DNA from: Pterois miles
Lineage: Eukaryota; Chordata; Actinopteri; Perciformes; Scorpaenidae
NCBI GenBank assembly: GCA_947000775.1
Contig: CAMQGK010000110.1
Span: 24,029,501 to 24,093,500, forward strand
Length of the DNA: 64,000 nucleotides
Direction of reading: 5' to 3'
The position numbers were made by a program, and so were the translations under genes. Below the pieces are notes generated by a model. It saw nothing but the letters and a program-made list of their open reading frames with translations, had not been told where the DNA came from and made no database searches. Below, piece after piece: positions 22,910-35,000 of this stretch. Position 1 is the first letter of the stretch, and each line of letters opens with the position of its first letter.

Positions 22910-24186
22910 TCAGCGTGAGTTAGAGTTTCTTGGGCATTCGTGCATCCGGTAGGCACACATGTAGAAGATACCTAGAAGAGATTAATCAGATTATTAAAGT
23001 GAGAGTATGAACCTAGGAAGGAGGCACACCTATGTGTTTTCATTAAGATGCCTACCTGAGAAGAATGTGAGCACCACTGCCACCCAGCCCATTATATAGG
23101 ACCAGGAGAATCGCCAGCTGCCATAGCGTTTACCATAGTAGTTCACTGTCACTCCTGTGTAGACAGCCATGGCCAGCAACACAAAGAAGCCTACACACAG
23201 GAGATAAAATCATTAACGGATAAAAGGTCTTGATTACATCAGAGGGGCTTTGCTTGTAGCTATGGTGGAGGAGCTTACAGGAGATGAAGAAGAGGATGCC
23301 AGCTGCAAAAGTCTTGTCGAACCCATCAAAGGATGAGTAGTGGATGAAGGCCATGACGCCGATCACAATGCCGATGAAACAAGCCAGCAGTGAAAGGATC
23401 ATGAAGGCCCGGGTGGCGTCCCAGTACGCTGTGGGTGAGAGGGAAAATAAGGCAAACACCTAAGAAAGCAGACTTGAAAAGCATGTCCAGTGTTAAACAA
23501 AGACCTCAGTCTTTTTCCATTTTATACACACAACTGGTGTATTTTATAGTGTTGCCATGGTTCGTTTTATAGTTATTCATGCATTTCTTCATCTGCAGGA
23601 GACAGCTCTAGAGTGCCATCTAGTGTCTGGGAATAGACTTACACCTAATTTGATGACCTTGTGATAGATGACTGAAAATAATTTGTTTAATCTAAAGTAT
23701 GTATTATATGACTGGTGCAAATGAAAGTACAAACAATTATAAAGTCACACAAATAAGATGTATACTTCTATGTAGAAGTCTCTTAATACAGCACCTATAC
23801 AAAAAGAAACATCCCTTGATTTCTTGACATTAACATGACTTCTTTGTATTTTAATCTTAGCCATATTTAACCAAACACGTCAACAAAGCCCCAAAGGGAA
23901 GTAACCCCAGTGTTGATCAGAGTTAGTGTGGCGTTCACAGGTTGATTGTCAGCAATCTAATAAATAGAAATGAGGATCTGCCTGTGCACATGCACCCCAA
24001 CGAGGCCTTACCGATGCTGTCTGTGTGTGTCATGCATTTCCCCGGCACACAGTACCGCCACAGGCCCTGGTGCATGTAATTGCTGGAGTGACGGTACTGC
24101 ATCCAGTAGTCAGTTGCCGTGGAGACAATGAGGAGTATGTTCCCGACTCCAGCGCAGAACAACCCACCTCCCATGAAGCTGTACAT
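22910..24186 (-). CDS. lim2: Lens intrinsic membrane protein 2 (MP20), 173 aa, 4 coding exons
   Basis: Exons: 24186-24012, 23428-23279, 23190-23056, 22971-22910 (175, 150, 135 and 62 nt). All junctions are GT-AG and the total is exactly 173 residues, the usual length of LIM2. The protein starts MYSFMGGGLFCAGVGNILLI and has the claudin/PMP22 family signature GLWRYC...C in the first extracellular loop. Four membrane segments follow, including TRAFMILSLLACFIGIVIGV and FFVLLAMAVYTGVTV, and it ends YMCAYRMHECPRNSNSR. LIM2 is an abundant lens fibre-cell membrane protein involved in cell junctions and calmodulin binding. An acceptor (TTTTTTTGGCAG) directly precedes the ATG, so an upstream noncoding exon exists, as in mammals. 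Zebrafish has several lim2 paralogues; which one this is cannot be decided here. Confidence 0.95.
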
Positions 24187-24837
24187 CCTGCCAAAAAAAC
24201 ACTGACTGACATGCGAAGAGAAAGCAGAGCGGGTCAGACCCGGGCCTCGCACACATCAGGCCCCTGCTACGCCAATTAAAGCAGGCACTTCCTGTTACAG
24301 AGCATGGAGCAACACTGACTATGAATAAAACAATATCTAAATACATTCAGCAGGATACCAAAAATGTTACACTGGAGCTTGACATGTCTGATTATAGAAA
24401 CAGCACTCATTAGGCGATGACACTGAGAGGAAATTTACACAGTGGACAAGCAGCCAGCTCAGTTTGACAAGTTAACCTTTATCAAACCCACAGAAATTTA
24501 TTTCAAATTCTAATTACGATTAATAGTTTTCCAAAGATACCACAAATATATATTGATCTATGTGGGAAAAATTAATAAAATAATGTACAACATCTAAAGA
24601 ATATAGGAAAAAAAATAATTAAATTCTCCACCCGCAGAAACATCACATCTTGGGTTTCAATACTTAATAAAAAAGTGGTGTCCGCAGTTTTTAAGCTACT
24701 TTAAAGGGATATTTATGAAAGGGAAATTTTGAGTTCAAGAGGTTAACTAGCTATCAGTGAAGAAAAATAACTTTTTGTCTATTTAGAATACAAAATATTG
24801 CACACATACACATCATTTTTTGATATTAATGGCTTAC

Positions 24838-24895
24838 CTTTATCTTTCTTCCCTCAGAAAAAGTCAGAGATTCCAATGCTTCGGGTTGTCAAAGC
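24838..24895 (-). other. lim2: Candidate noncoding first exon of lim2
   Basis: On the minus strand GATAAAG|GTAAGCC provides a strong donor with the exon ending at 24838, about 650 bases upstream of the lim2 acceptor at 24187. The 5' limit is a guess. The noncoding first exon of mammalian LIM2 makes such an exon expected, but other donors upstream are possible (see 25949). Confidence 0.4.
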
Positions 24896-24978
24896 ACAGA
24901 GGAGCCCAATATTGCGCAGGGCAGGCAGGAAAAGTTTTGTTTGTGTGTAGGAAACCAAGCGAACAAACGGGCTGATGG

Positions 24979-25008
24979 AACAATGGAGCATGCTGAGCCA
25001 CAACCAAT
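24979..25008. promoter_or_regulatory. lim2: Candidate lens-type control sites upstream of lim2
   Basis: Within 30 bases there are a SOX-like AACAATGG (24979-24986), a half Maf-response element TGCTGAG (24991-24997) and a CCAAT box (25004-25008), about 140 bases upstream of the candidate exon. SOX plus large-Maf sites are the classic arrangement in crystallin control regions. The sites are short, so this is only suggestive. Confidence 0.35.
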
Positions 25009-25009
25009 C

Positions 25010-28000
25010 ACAGAGGATGAGTTTTGTGTTTTAGGGAATCTGCTGAAAATACAAAACTGTTAAAGCGCTGTGCACGTCTCAGTAATACTGATGACACAGG
25101 GCTTTTAATTCAAAATGCTGCACAACCACACACAGTAAACTCGTGGCCTGCAATATAGGCTTACCCCCAGCCATGGCAAATGGAAAAGTTCATTTAACAT
25201 AGATGACTTTAAGCGGTAAAACCGTAAAACTCATTTTGAATCATGTTGAATCATCATTATGCTGACGGAAAAGCAACATCTACAGTATATCAGGTAATTT
25301 CTTCCTTTAAATACAATTCTCTCTACCACTGTGTACAAATTATAATTCAAGCTGTGCAATGTGCTCATTTACATAAAATCAATATTTTTACCCAGGTGTA
25401 AAGATACCACAGCAATTGCAATCAACACTGCGCATTTAATCCACGCTATCCATCATAACACTGGAAAGACAAATTGAGGGTTAATTCATTACTTTAAGTG
25501 TCATTTTTTTTAAAGTCCTGTCATTTAGTTGGCACACAGCGAGCCCAGCAGGAGAATTTATATAATCACAGATGAAAAACCAGTGAACTTAAACACAGCC
25601 AACAGCGTAAACAACAAAAAGGACAATATGTGTACAGATAACTTGGCAGGATGGAGTATGAGGAGCTCGATGGTGGGCGGCTGATAAAAGTTGTGGGTTT
25701 GTACAGTTTGGGTGAAGAAGCTGAAATAAAAGTGATTATCTGCGTTGCAACATCTTGTAGAGAGATTGGGACTTGAAAGAGACACCTGTGGGTGATAAAT
25801 GAGTCCCTTTTTGATGGTGTACTTTCCTCCCTGGCGTTTCAGGTGGAAACAATGGTGGGCCAACAACTAGCTTCATGGTACTTTGCACAGACACAACCAG
25901 GACATTGATGAACTTTCTGGCACACAGATTATCCGGCTGGGTACATACCTGTTCTCCTCAATTTGCTCCATTTCCTGTTTTTATGCCTCCCAGTTTGAGG
26001 AGCCATGTTTGCCCAATTTCACCACCTTGTCCTGCTGCTCTCATGTTGTGTAATCCTCTCAGAAACACGTCTGAGATCCTGAAAGCCTGCTCTTGACCAT
26101 GTAACATCTCTGAATATCCGAATAACACGCACACGTGTCTTCTCTGACAAGCTAGCAGTTAGCCATTTTCACCGGAGAGCCCTCCGAGTTAAATCTGGTT
26201 ATTTTAACCAGAGGTTTGGTTGGTAGCCATATCCCGAGGCGTTAAAGCCACACGGACTCTCTGAACTGTCTCTGTTTAGTCTTTAATCGACAAACATGCT
26301 CTAGAAAATAGTCCACATTATTCCTGGGGACTAAAACAGCAGTAATTACGGACTTCCGTCAATTACCGAGCGCGTGCATGACGACAACTATATTTGGCAA
26401 AACAGCCAATCAAGTCGCAGCTAATCAGCCCCACCTGGCGTCACTTTGTGCCCTCAGTTTTGGGCATGCGCATAGTTGTATTCCCGCACTCGGAGGGACG
26501 TGAATGCAACGTATTAAACAGAAATCTATGACAACAGAGAGCCAGCAACACCGGAAAGAGGAGTGGGCTACTATTTACCAAGTAAATGCAGGGCTAGTAT
26601 CGCCGATACCAAAACTTTTTATATGAAATGTCATGATCATTGAACAATTTTGCGATTTTGCCTTTAGTTGGGTGTTTATAATTATGAAAAAACACAGGAC
26701 AGAGTTTTGGCAAATAAACATTTTTTAACTAACTACAATATAAAACAATTAACAGTATAAAAATAATAAAATAATGTAACAAAAATATAAATATAACAAC
26801 ATAAACAACACAACAGAAAATACTTTAAATTGCATGCAGATATTTGTGAAAAATAAAGTCAGTAATAAAGTAAGTCAGTTGTGCAAAATAAGTAAACAAA
26901 AGCAACAATGTAATAAAAAAATTGAAATATAACAACATAAACAACACAACAGAAAACACTTTACATTGCACGCAGATATTTGTGAAAAGTAAAGTTAGTC
27001 GTGTAAATAAAGTGTAAACTGAGAGAGAAAGGTGCAGACTTGGAGAGAAGCTGCGCTCGCTTACTTGAACTCTGAGGAAATTCAAGTAATTTGCCGGACG
27101 TATAGATGAGAAACTGCAACAAAAGTGTCGATCGCATCACTATCCATTACCGTTACGCACCTTGGTATTGATACACCCAGTCCTACTATTGGTGCCTTCA
27201 AATGGGGTTGTGTTTGCCGTGCTTACGAGATGGTCCTCACAAAAAAAAAGTCCATATGAACTTCCCCCTCACCTCCTATTCACAACCTCGGGAGTTAAAA
27301 GTTTCTGAAAGCTCTGAGTTCACAACTTTTGACGTGTTTGTTCAAACAGCCTCATTTTTTTCCTGTTATTATGCCCTTGTATATAGAGCATTATGTTACC
27401 CACTTGCTGGCTTGCTAAATAGCCAGCCTCTGTAGCTTCTTGACACAGACAGTAATGTTGATATTGCCGTTGCTTAGCAGCGTTCTTCATGACTAACAGC
27501 TTGAACGCGACGCATGTTGTGTTCGTCGCTTCCAGTGTTGTAAATACGAGTTCACAAGTTGTAAAGAAGGTACCATATGTGTTGCTGGCTCTCTGTGGTC
27601 ACAGATTTCAGTGGTCACACATTTTGGTGTAACACTGGCCTCAAGGGCATTAAAACACAATTTTAAGGTATTTACATAATTATATAATAAGAATAATATA
27701 ACTAAAGCAACAGCCATTAAACTCTAATTGTAAAAGTGTGTGCAAGATTGCAAGTAACTCGAGGTTATTTACAGAAGTGGGTTAATATGCATACATTGAG
27801 AGTATGTAGGCTATAGGCCTACAAGGCGAGACCTTCAGCACAATGCTCTCAACATCATTAGAAGCTGTTCAGAAAAGATTTATATCTGCTAATAGCAAGT
27901 CAAGCATGACATTTTACTTTAATTAATTATTTTTGTTGTTCTTATCGAGACCACTGGGTGTTCAAATGTGTCTTTGTCCAATAAGTTTTTTTCAGTGACA

Positions 28001-31000
28001 TTTAATTCTGCACAAATTGCACAGCTTTAAATTCTGGAGGATTTACGGATTAACATCAACACAGAGCACATGATGCAGTCACTGGTACCACAGTCACCCT
28101 GCGAGTCTCAGTTACAACCACTAGATGGAGCTTTTCATTTAGACTGAATCATTAGTGGGATTTTCTCTCACATGAGCAGGTTTGTTGCCAGTGTGCCATG
28201 ATGTGATTGGAGAATTACAATCTTAAATCACTGTGAGAGTCTCACTTAAATGATGATTATGTTTTTTACCTGCTCAACAAGACAATCTTCTCTTACCCCA
28301 AATCCATTTTCTATCAGCCTACAAGCCATTCCTGATCCTGAATGCTTTACTAAACTCATGCTGTCGGGACCTGAGGTTTAAAACATTGATGTCTGCCATT
28401 AATTTGATTATATTTGGGGACAAATTTTAGCTTATTTTTCACTTTATTTTGTATGAATTTTCATATTGCCTTGTACATTGGATGCATTTTTATGTCTTAT
28501 GTTAAGCACTTTGAATTGTGTTGTCATCAAAGGGGATTTAAAAATAATGGCTTTTACACAATAATAATGACAGCAGCTCCCACATACAGGGTTAGATACA
28601 GATGAACACCTGTAGAGCTGGTAGGGATACAACATCTTGCATCAGCAGGATAATCCTCTGCTGGCTCCGGGGCTTCAGCTAATAATTCCTTGTGATCCTA
28701 CAAATGTCAATGTTTAGACATGCTTTCTTTAAGTCAATACTGGTCAGGTTTGAATTCACACTACTAATGCTTTATCCACTAGATTGACCTTTTGATTTGG
28801 GCTTCTTTGCTGATTTTCATACTAGTTTTTATGATCTTAATCACAGCATGTTTACTACATATTAGAACTCATTCTGGTAGTGCAAGACATGTTTATTATA
28901 TTTTACTGAAAATTTTGATTTAGTTAAGTTTCTCCACCATTTTTCCTCTATTCAAAACCCTGTTTGAGATTCAGTGTTCTTGATGATTTTTGCCATGTTG
29001 ACCATCATACAATGTGCATGTAAAGCTGAAGGAGGCGAGATTGGAGCAAATATAATTAAATAAAGTTATTTTTATAAAATGGTACCTATATTCTGACAGT
29101 AGTACATGAGACAGGTAATCTACAAAAAAAATCATGTTCCTCTGTATCCTTCGTTGCTCCTAATGGCATCTGTAAGATTTCACAGACGGGAGGAAAACAA
29201 CCAATCAGAGCAGAGGTGGAGCCTGCCATCTCTGGGCAACTGTCAGTGACTCACAAACTCTGATCAAACAGTCAAACTAACCAGCGCTGATCAAATATGA
29301 ATCAATATTCTGTTTCTGTAATGATTATTTCTCACCTCAAATGTTTTCAGAAACATCTTGTAGTTACTGTTTAGCTGTAAAGTAAGAAAGTTTGTGACCT
29401 GGGAGCTGTGTTGAGATCTGTTGAGGAAATGCCAAGCACCGCCCACCAGCCAGAGCACAACCAATAGTCACCAGCCGCCACTGGGGTACACACAAGGTGA
29501 TGTTGCTTATACATCCTAACCTGTCTGGGGGCAGTCATGGTCCAACACGTAACTTACAGTTTGATGAGGAAACTTTTATTTTTATTATTCCAAGCAGAGT
29601 AATTTTGTATCTTCTGTCTTAAAACGTGTCTGGAGGGGAAAATCAAGTAAATGGCAGTTAAAGATTGATTCAAGAAAAGTTTCTATAGCTCCTGTTGATC
29701 CAGTTGAGTGTGCGCTGATGAACATGTGTGAAGTGGCCTCAGTAAGCGAGTGTCTAGTGGGAGGGCATGTGTAAACCACAGAGACCTTAATCCATGCCAC
29801 AGGCCTAAAAGCATAAAATTGTAGAACCCTTCTAAATTGCATTGGATTAGCATTATCCTCCCAGCCTGGTGGGACCCAGTGAGTATTTGCCAGAGGCAGC
29901 GTGGAGTCCAACTCACTTTCCACACCATCCAACTGCCACGCTGCCAAAACGCTGTTAAACCAATGAGATCTGCACTAAACAGGCTCATACAAGCAGATGA
30001 AGGTACAGACATGAAGAAAGCCTTTTTGCATCCCATCGCGCTGTCACATTTCAGGAGTCCCACAGGGTGATGAAGGTTACCTCCTTTCATTAATAATATA
30101 ATACCTTTTATATTAAGCCATTTTCACAAAGATGCCTTGAATGCCTCTGAAGAAGGCACCAAATCATTCCCAGCATCTTGTATCAGAAAAGCCGTTTTAC
30201 TGGAACACGAGATAACAAACTCCTCAGAGACATTTTTGGCTCTGATGGAAAAATTTGAGCTCACTCCTCATGTCTTTTATTTTCCCCTCTTTCTCTCCCT
30301 CTTCTCTTCATACTCCTGAAAATCATCTCAGTTATCCAACACACCTTCATCCAGTTTTTGATCAGTTCTCTGAAATGTTTTGTACTAACATGATTTCATT
30401 ATTTTTGTGCATTTTTTGGACGTTTTTTGGGACATCCTGTATGTCAGGCCTTTCTTCTACCTTTTTTTGGACAATTTCCAGACATTTTTGAGTAATTCTT
30501 TCAATATTTTTCAGGTATTTTTGAACATTTTTCTATTTAAATTATGTGTCAGTGTTATCCAGTAAATTAATTAGCCGTAATCAATTACATTTCAACAAGA
30601 TATGAGTCATGCGACTCTGTGAGGCTGCTTTGAGTGAAATGCTAACGTCAGCATGCTAACGTGCTCATAATGACAATGCTACCATGCTGATATTTACCGG
30701 ATATAATGTTTACCACGTTCGCCATGATAGATTTTCCTGTTAGCATGCTAATTAGCACTTAACACAAAGTACAGCTGAGGCTGATGGGAATGTTTTGATA
30801 AATTAGCATTTAGCATAACTGATCACATTTATGTCTTTGGTCTTGTTGTGCATAGTTTTCATAGTAGTATTTTTGATCTTGAATTGAGATATACTTCTAC
30901 TACTAGGTTTTGATTATGGGTTATCGTTGAGATTGCGTTATTAACATATTTTACAGGATGACAGACTGTTGTAGTATAAAAACTTGTGATAATACTGCAG

Positions 31001-31390
31001 ATTTTCCAAAATAAAAATTTTATTTAACAAAATATATGATATTAAACTGACAACACAAACTATTAATTTGCACAGAAAAAAAATTAATTTGAGAGCCCAA
31101 ACTATTAAATTGTGTGCATGTTCAGGGCTCTGCAGGCACAAACCTCTTTGACCTGATGATGGTCAAAAGCTCACCAAAGTTGGAACCGTTCAGGGGGACA
31201 CAAGTGTCTCAACCAAATTTCATGACAATCTGGTGCATAGTTTTTGAGATGTATCAGTTTGGACCGAAGTGGTTGATTAAACCACAGGACCGACCGACAC
31301 CGCCAAGCCTAGAGCCATGCCGCTAGCATGGCTATAAATGCTTTAGCTACCCTTCAGTTACATTCAGTATAACTCACACATGGACAGAGG
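25010..31390. other. Gene-free interval between lim2 and the robo3 3' end
   Basis: No conserved coding exon recognised. 26340-26530 is richer in CpG with CCAAT and a GCATGCGCA palindrome and looks promoter-like. 26590-27185 is AT-rich with ends reading TATCGCCGATACC and CACCTTGGTATTGATAC, probably a degraded element. 27200-30600 shows nothing I can name. 30635-30800 and 31119-31335 are two halves of one dispersed repeat. Confidence 0.45.
30635..31335 (+). repeat. CTAAC-type dispersed repeat, copy B, split by an insertion
   Basis: 30635-30800 carries GCTAACGTCAGCATGCTAAC ... GTACAGCTGAGGCTGATGGG. The downstream half of the same repeat (TTTGACCTGATGATGGTC ... CCAAATTTCATGACAATC ... GACCGACCGACAC) resumes at 31119. 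The 320 bases between are foreign to the repeat. Confidence 0.6.
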
Positions 31391-31394
31391 CTTT

Positions 31395-32038
31395 TCTTTT
31401 TTATAATAAATGTTTTATTGGTCAGTTTAAAAATAACAGTTAATCTTGACAGAACTAACACTGGTGATCTACAAGGATACCACAGTACACAGTCACACAG
31501 AAATGAGCCATAAAATCAGTAACACACAAACACTACACTATGCACTAGCACACACACTCACTCACACACATGATGGTTTATTAACACGTTTTCTGCCTCA
31601 TGTCTTCTCCAGTCTTTCGTCAAACACACACATCATCATGGTTTCATGGTCAGGAGAAAACAGAAGATACATTCATTAATCTGCTGTACAATAATGTAAT
31701 AGTTGCATTAACTTTCCATTGCCTAAAAATACAGTATTTTTTTAAACCCCAGATCCATTTTAGTAATACATCTGATCACATTTTTAAAAAAATTGCAATG
31801 TCTATATACACGGAGAAAAGGTGAAGGAAATCACAAAAAATATATAAAGATGAAATCATTAAGATAAAACAAAAATAGTGAAGAGGCAGATGGCAAGCCT
31901 TGACACTTTCCCTTTAGTCTTCAGTTTTTCGTTGGATACCATGGCAACAGATTGATGGCTCGCAAAGACAGGAAATCGGGGAGGAAAAATGAGGATGTCA
32001 TGTCATGTCATGTAATCGATGTCTGTTCACATGAGGTT
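31395..32038 (-). other. robo3: Candidate robo3 terminal exon: three codons, stop, and 3' UTR
   Basis: TTTGTTTCCAG precedes 32038; phase 0 from the 33689 donor gives N-L-M-stop, so the protein ends GRRKDENLM. Human ROBO3 ends on a comparable short basic stretch. A CATGA tandem sits just after the stop, and AATAAA is at 31414-31419. The alternative is reading on past 33689 to a stop at 33602. Confidence 0.5.
31414..31419 (-). terminator. robo3: Candidate robo3 polyadenylation signal
   Basis: Minus-strand AATAAA (CCAATAAAACATTTATT) lies 608 bases after the inferred stop at 32027, followed by an A/G-rich stretch. It would close a 3' UTR of about 630 bases. An alternative AATAAA for the unspliced isoform is near 33357-33362. 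Confidence 0.45.
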
Positions 32039-35000
32039 CTGGAAACAAACACAGAAAACAATGAGACGCAAAAAGGAGTGTTTTTTTTCATGTTTATGTT
32101 TTTTCATAAACACATTACATTAGCAAACACTTTTAATAAGGGTCCCTTAAATTAATATGTTTTTCCTTAAATTGTGACACTGTTGAAGAAAAATTTCCAA
32201 TTTGTGCATTAAAAATAACTGCTGAAAATAAAAAAGGCAAAATATCACAAAAAGTGTTTTTATTCGTGGCTGAAGTGGAAAAGTTGGGGTATTGATAAAA
32301 AACTAGGGCTGTCAATCGCATGATGGTCCATAGTTAATTGCAAATTAATCATTTTCCATAATGTTTTATCTGTTCAAAATGTACCTTAAAGGGAGATTTG
32401 TCAAATATTTACTACTCATAGTCTGTGAAGGTTCTCATTCATCCAGGTCATATTCATTCTGGCAAAAAATTGAATCGAAGGCAACTGGACTTAGATTTGT
32501 CCCTGAAGGGGCGAAACGTCTTCAGGGACAAATCTAAGTCCAGTTGCCTTCGATTCGATTTTTTGCCAGAATTACTACTCGTATCAACATGGGAGTGGGC
32601 AAATATGCTGCTTTATGCAAATGCATGTATATATTTATTACTGGAAATCAATTAACAGGACAAAACAATGACAAATATTGTCCAGAAACCCTCACAGGTA
32701 CTGCATTAAGCATAACAAAATATGCTCAAATCATAACATGGTAAACTGCAGCCCAACAGGTAGCAACAGCTGTCAGTGTCTCAGTGTGCTGACTTGACTA
32801 TGACTTGCCCCAAACTGCATGTGATTATCATAAAGTGAGCATGTCTGTAAAGGAGAGACTCGTAGGTACCCACAGAACCCATTTTCATTCACATATCTTG
32901 AGGTCAGAGGTCAAGGAACCCCATGACATTTTTTCCTTGCCATAATTTAGGGTAACTTTGGAGTGTTACTTAAATTTTTCGCAGTAAGCTAGCTTGACAT
33001 GGCACTAATGGATTCCTTAGGTTTTCTAGTTTCATATGATGTCAGTATCTTCTAGCTCTAGAAATGAGCCCGCAACAACCTCCGAAATCCCAGGCTGCAT
33101 TAAATAAACTAGTTACATTACATTGACAGCACTATAAAAAACAAAATGTGACATAGTGTAATCAAAACAGACTTGGCGAATAAATAATATATGTGATACA
33201 TGTGACTAAAACATCCTCTGAAGTTTGAAGCCTTGAAATCAACCTCATTACAGTTTCCTCTCTGTAACAGAGCAACCTACAAAGGTTTTACAGCCTACAA
33301 GAGGTGAGTTTCATTCTCAAAAGGCAGATAGATTTTGTACAGTATTAATGTACTAATGATTTATTTCCTCTTTGTCTATTAAAGCATACATGCTTCTTTT
33401 TTAAAAAAAAACTAAACTCGTGCAACTCACATGCATGCTTACACACAAGAAAACATGAACAGCACTCCAAATATTCTTGCCATTCCTGCGGAGATTCAAC
33501 TTTGAGACTTTTGTTGACTCACTATGTTAGATAACTACTTTTTGCCCAAAACCCATGGGAAACTTCCACCATGCGCTGTCTCAAGGAATCTGACAAGCAG
33601 CTCAAAATGCCCATGGTAAAATGTTGAACTGACTGTGACCCACACTGTGCAGTCTGTTCAGCAGTTCCTGCTGTAAGTCTAGACATACCTCATCTTTCCT
33701 CCGGCCACTGGTGGAGGGTCGTGAAACGACTCCGCCGCCCAGGGACCCGTAGCCTGACATCTGGACCTGGGGCAGGAAGCTGGGCTGTCCGTACGGGATT
33801 ATATTCTCATCTGTGGTTGACAAACAAATCATTCCAAGTTACAGCTGTATTTATATAGGTTAAACCCTAAGTGATGGAGCAGACTGAAAATAGACCCCCT
33901 GCTACTAAAAGCAGAGCTACTACTATGGAATAATAAGTATGTATGTATAGTAAGTATGCATACACTGATGGCAGTTGGTTCTTTCTAAGCTCAAAAGGAT
34001 TTGTATTGTAATATTAATACACATCTATCTGGGTTCCAGCTGTTGAAGCAAATGGCATGTGCTGCTGTTGCTTTTATTATCTATTGTTGACAGACACAGA
34101 ATGAAGCCACAGAGGTGAGTATCACATATTGTTCTTACCCTGTGATAACCACTTTGCAGCTCCTCTCCTTTGGGGTGAGAAATGATCTCCCTTCTTCGTG
34201 GGCGAGTCGTTCCCCTCTTTTCTTTCCGTGTCTGTTCGGCTGCGACTCAAAACATCAGCCAAGAGCTGCAGGGAGTCGTCTGTAGGGGGAGGGGCTGGCG
34301 GAGGGGGAAGTTCTGCATATGATCAATCAATGGTGATTAATGAACTACAGACAGAAACACGGCTTTAAAGGAATAGTTTGACTTTTTAGAAAATACATGT
34401 ATTTGCTTTCTTGCTGAGTTAGATGAGAAGATTGATACTACTGTCATGTTAGATATGATGCTAGAGCCAGTAGTCGGTTAGCTTAGCATAAAGACTGGAA
34501 ATAGAGGGAAACAGCTAGCCTGGCTCTGTCTAGAAGTAACAAAGTTCACCAGCACCTCTAAAGCTCACTGATTAACATATTATATCTTGTTTTGTTTTTT
34601 GTTTTTTTATCTGTACAAAAAATGCAGAGGAATGTTGCGTTCCATTTACCTCAGAAATCGCTAGTCGGAGCTGGGAACGTTGACCGCGGTCCAGGACAAC
34701 AAGTCGGAAAACCTCATGGGCTTTGCTCCAGCCAGGTTAGCTATTGTTAGCAATAGCAGTTGATATCATCCCATTGCTCTTGTATTTTGTGCATACAACA
34801 CTATAGGAACATGTCCACATATAGAAGTTGAACAGTACTGTGTGTACAACTGATTTAAGACTTTAAATGTTGTAGAACAGTAGATTACAACAGCTCTTTT
34901 TACTGTTAATGCAGCGGAGCAGCCATCTTGGATTATGAGGTCAAAGTCGTTGAGTTTTGTCCAACTTTTCAAGTCAGAAATCCGACTTCAGATGGTGTTC

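Noticed and set aside
24187..24252. In-frame upstream extension of lim2 starting MRGPGLTRS
   Set aside because: A polypyrimidine tract and CAG acceptor lie directly before the MYSFMGGG start, which is the conserved LIM2 N-terminus.
33602..33688. Read-through end as the only robo3 C-terminus
   Set aside because: A GTATGT donor follows GRRKDE in phase and an acceptor with an immediate stop exists at 32038; the read-through is kept as an alternative isoform rather than the main call.
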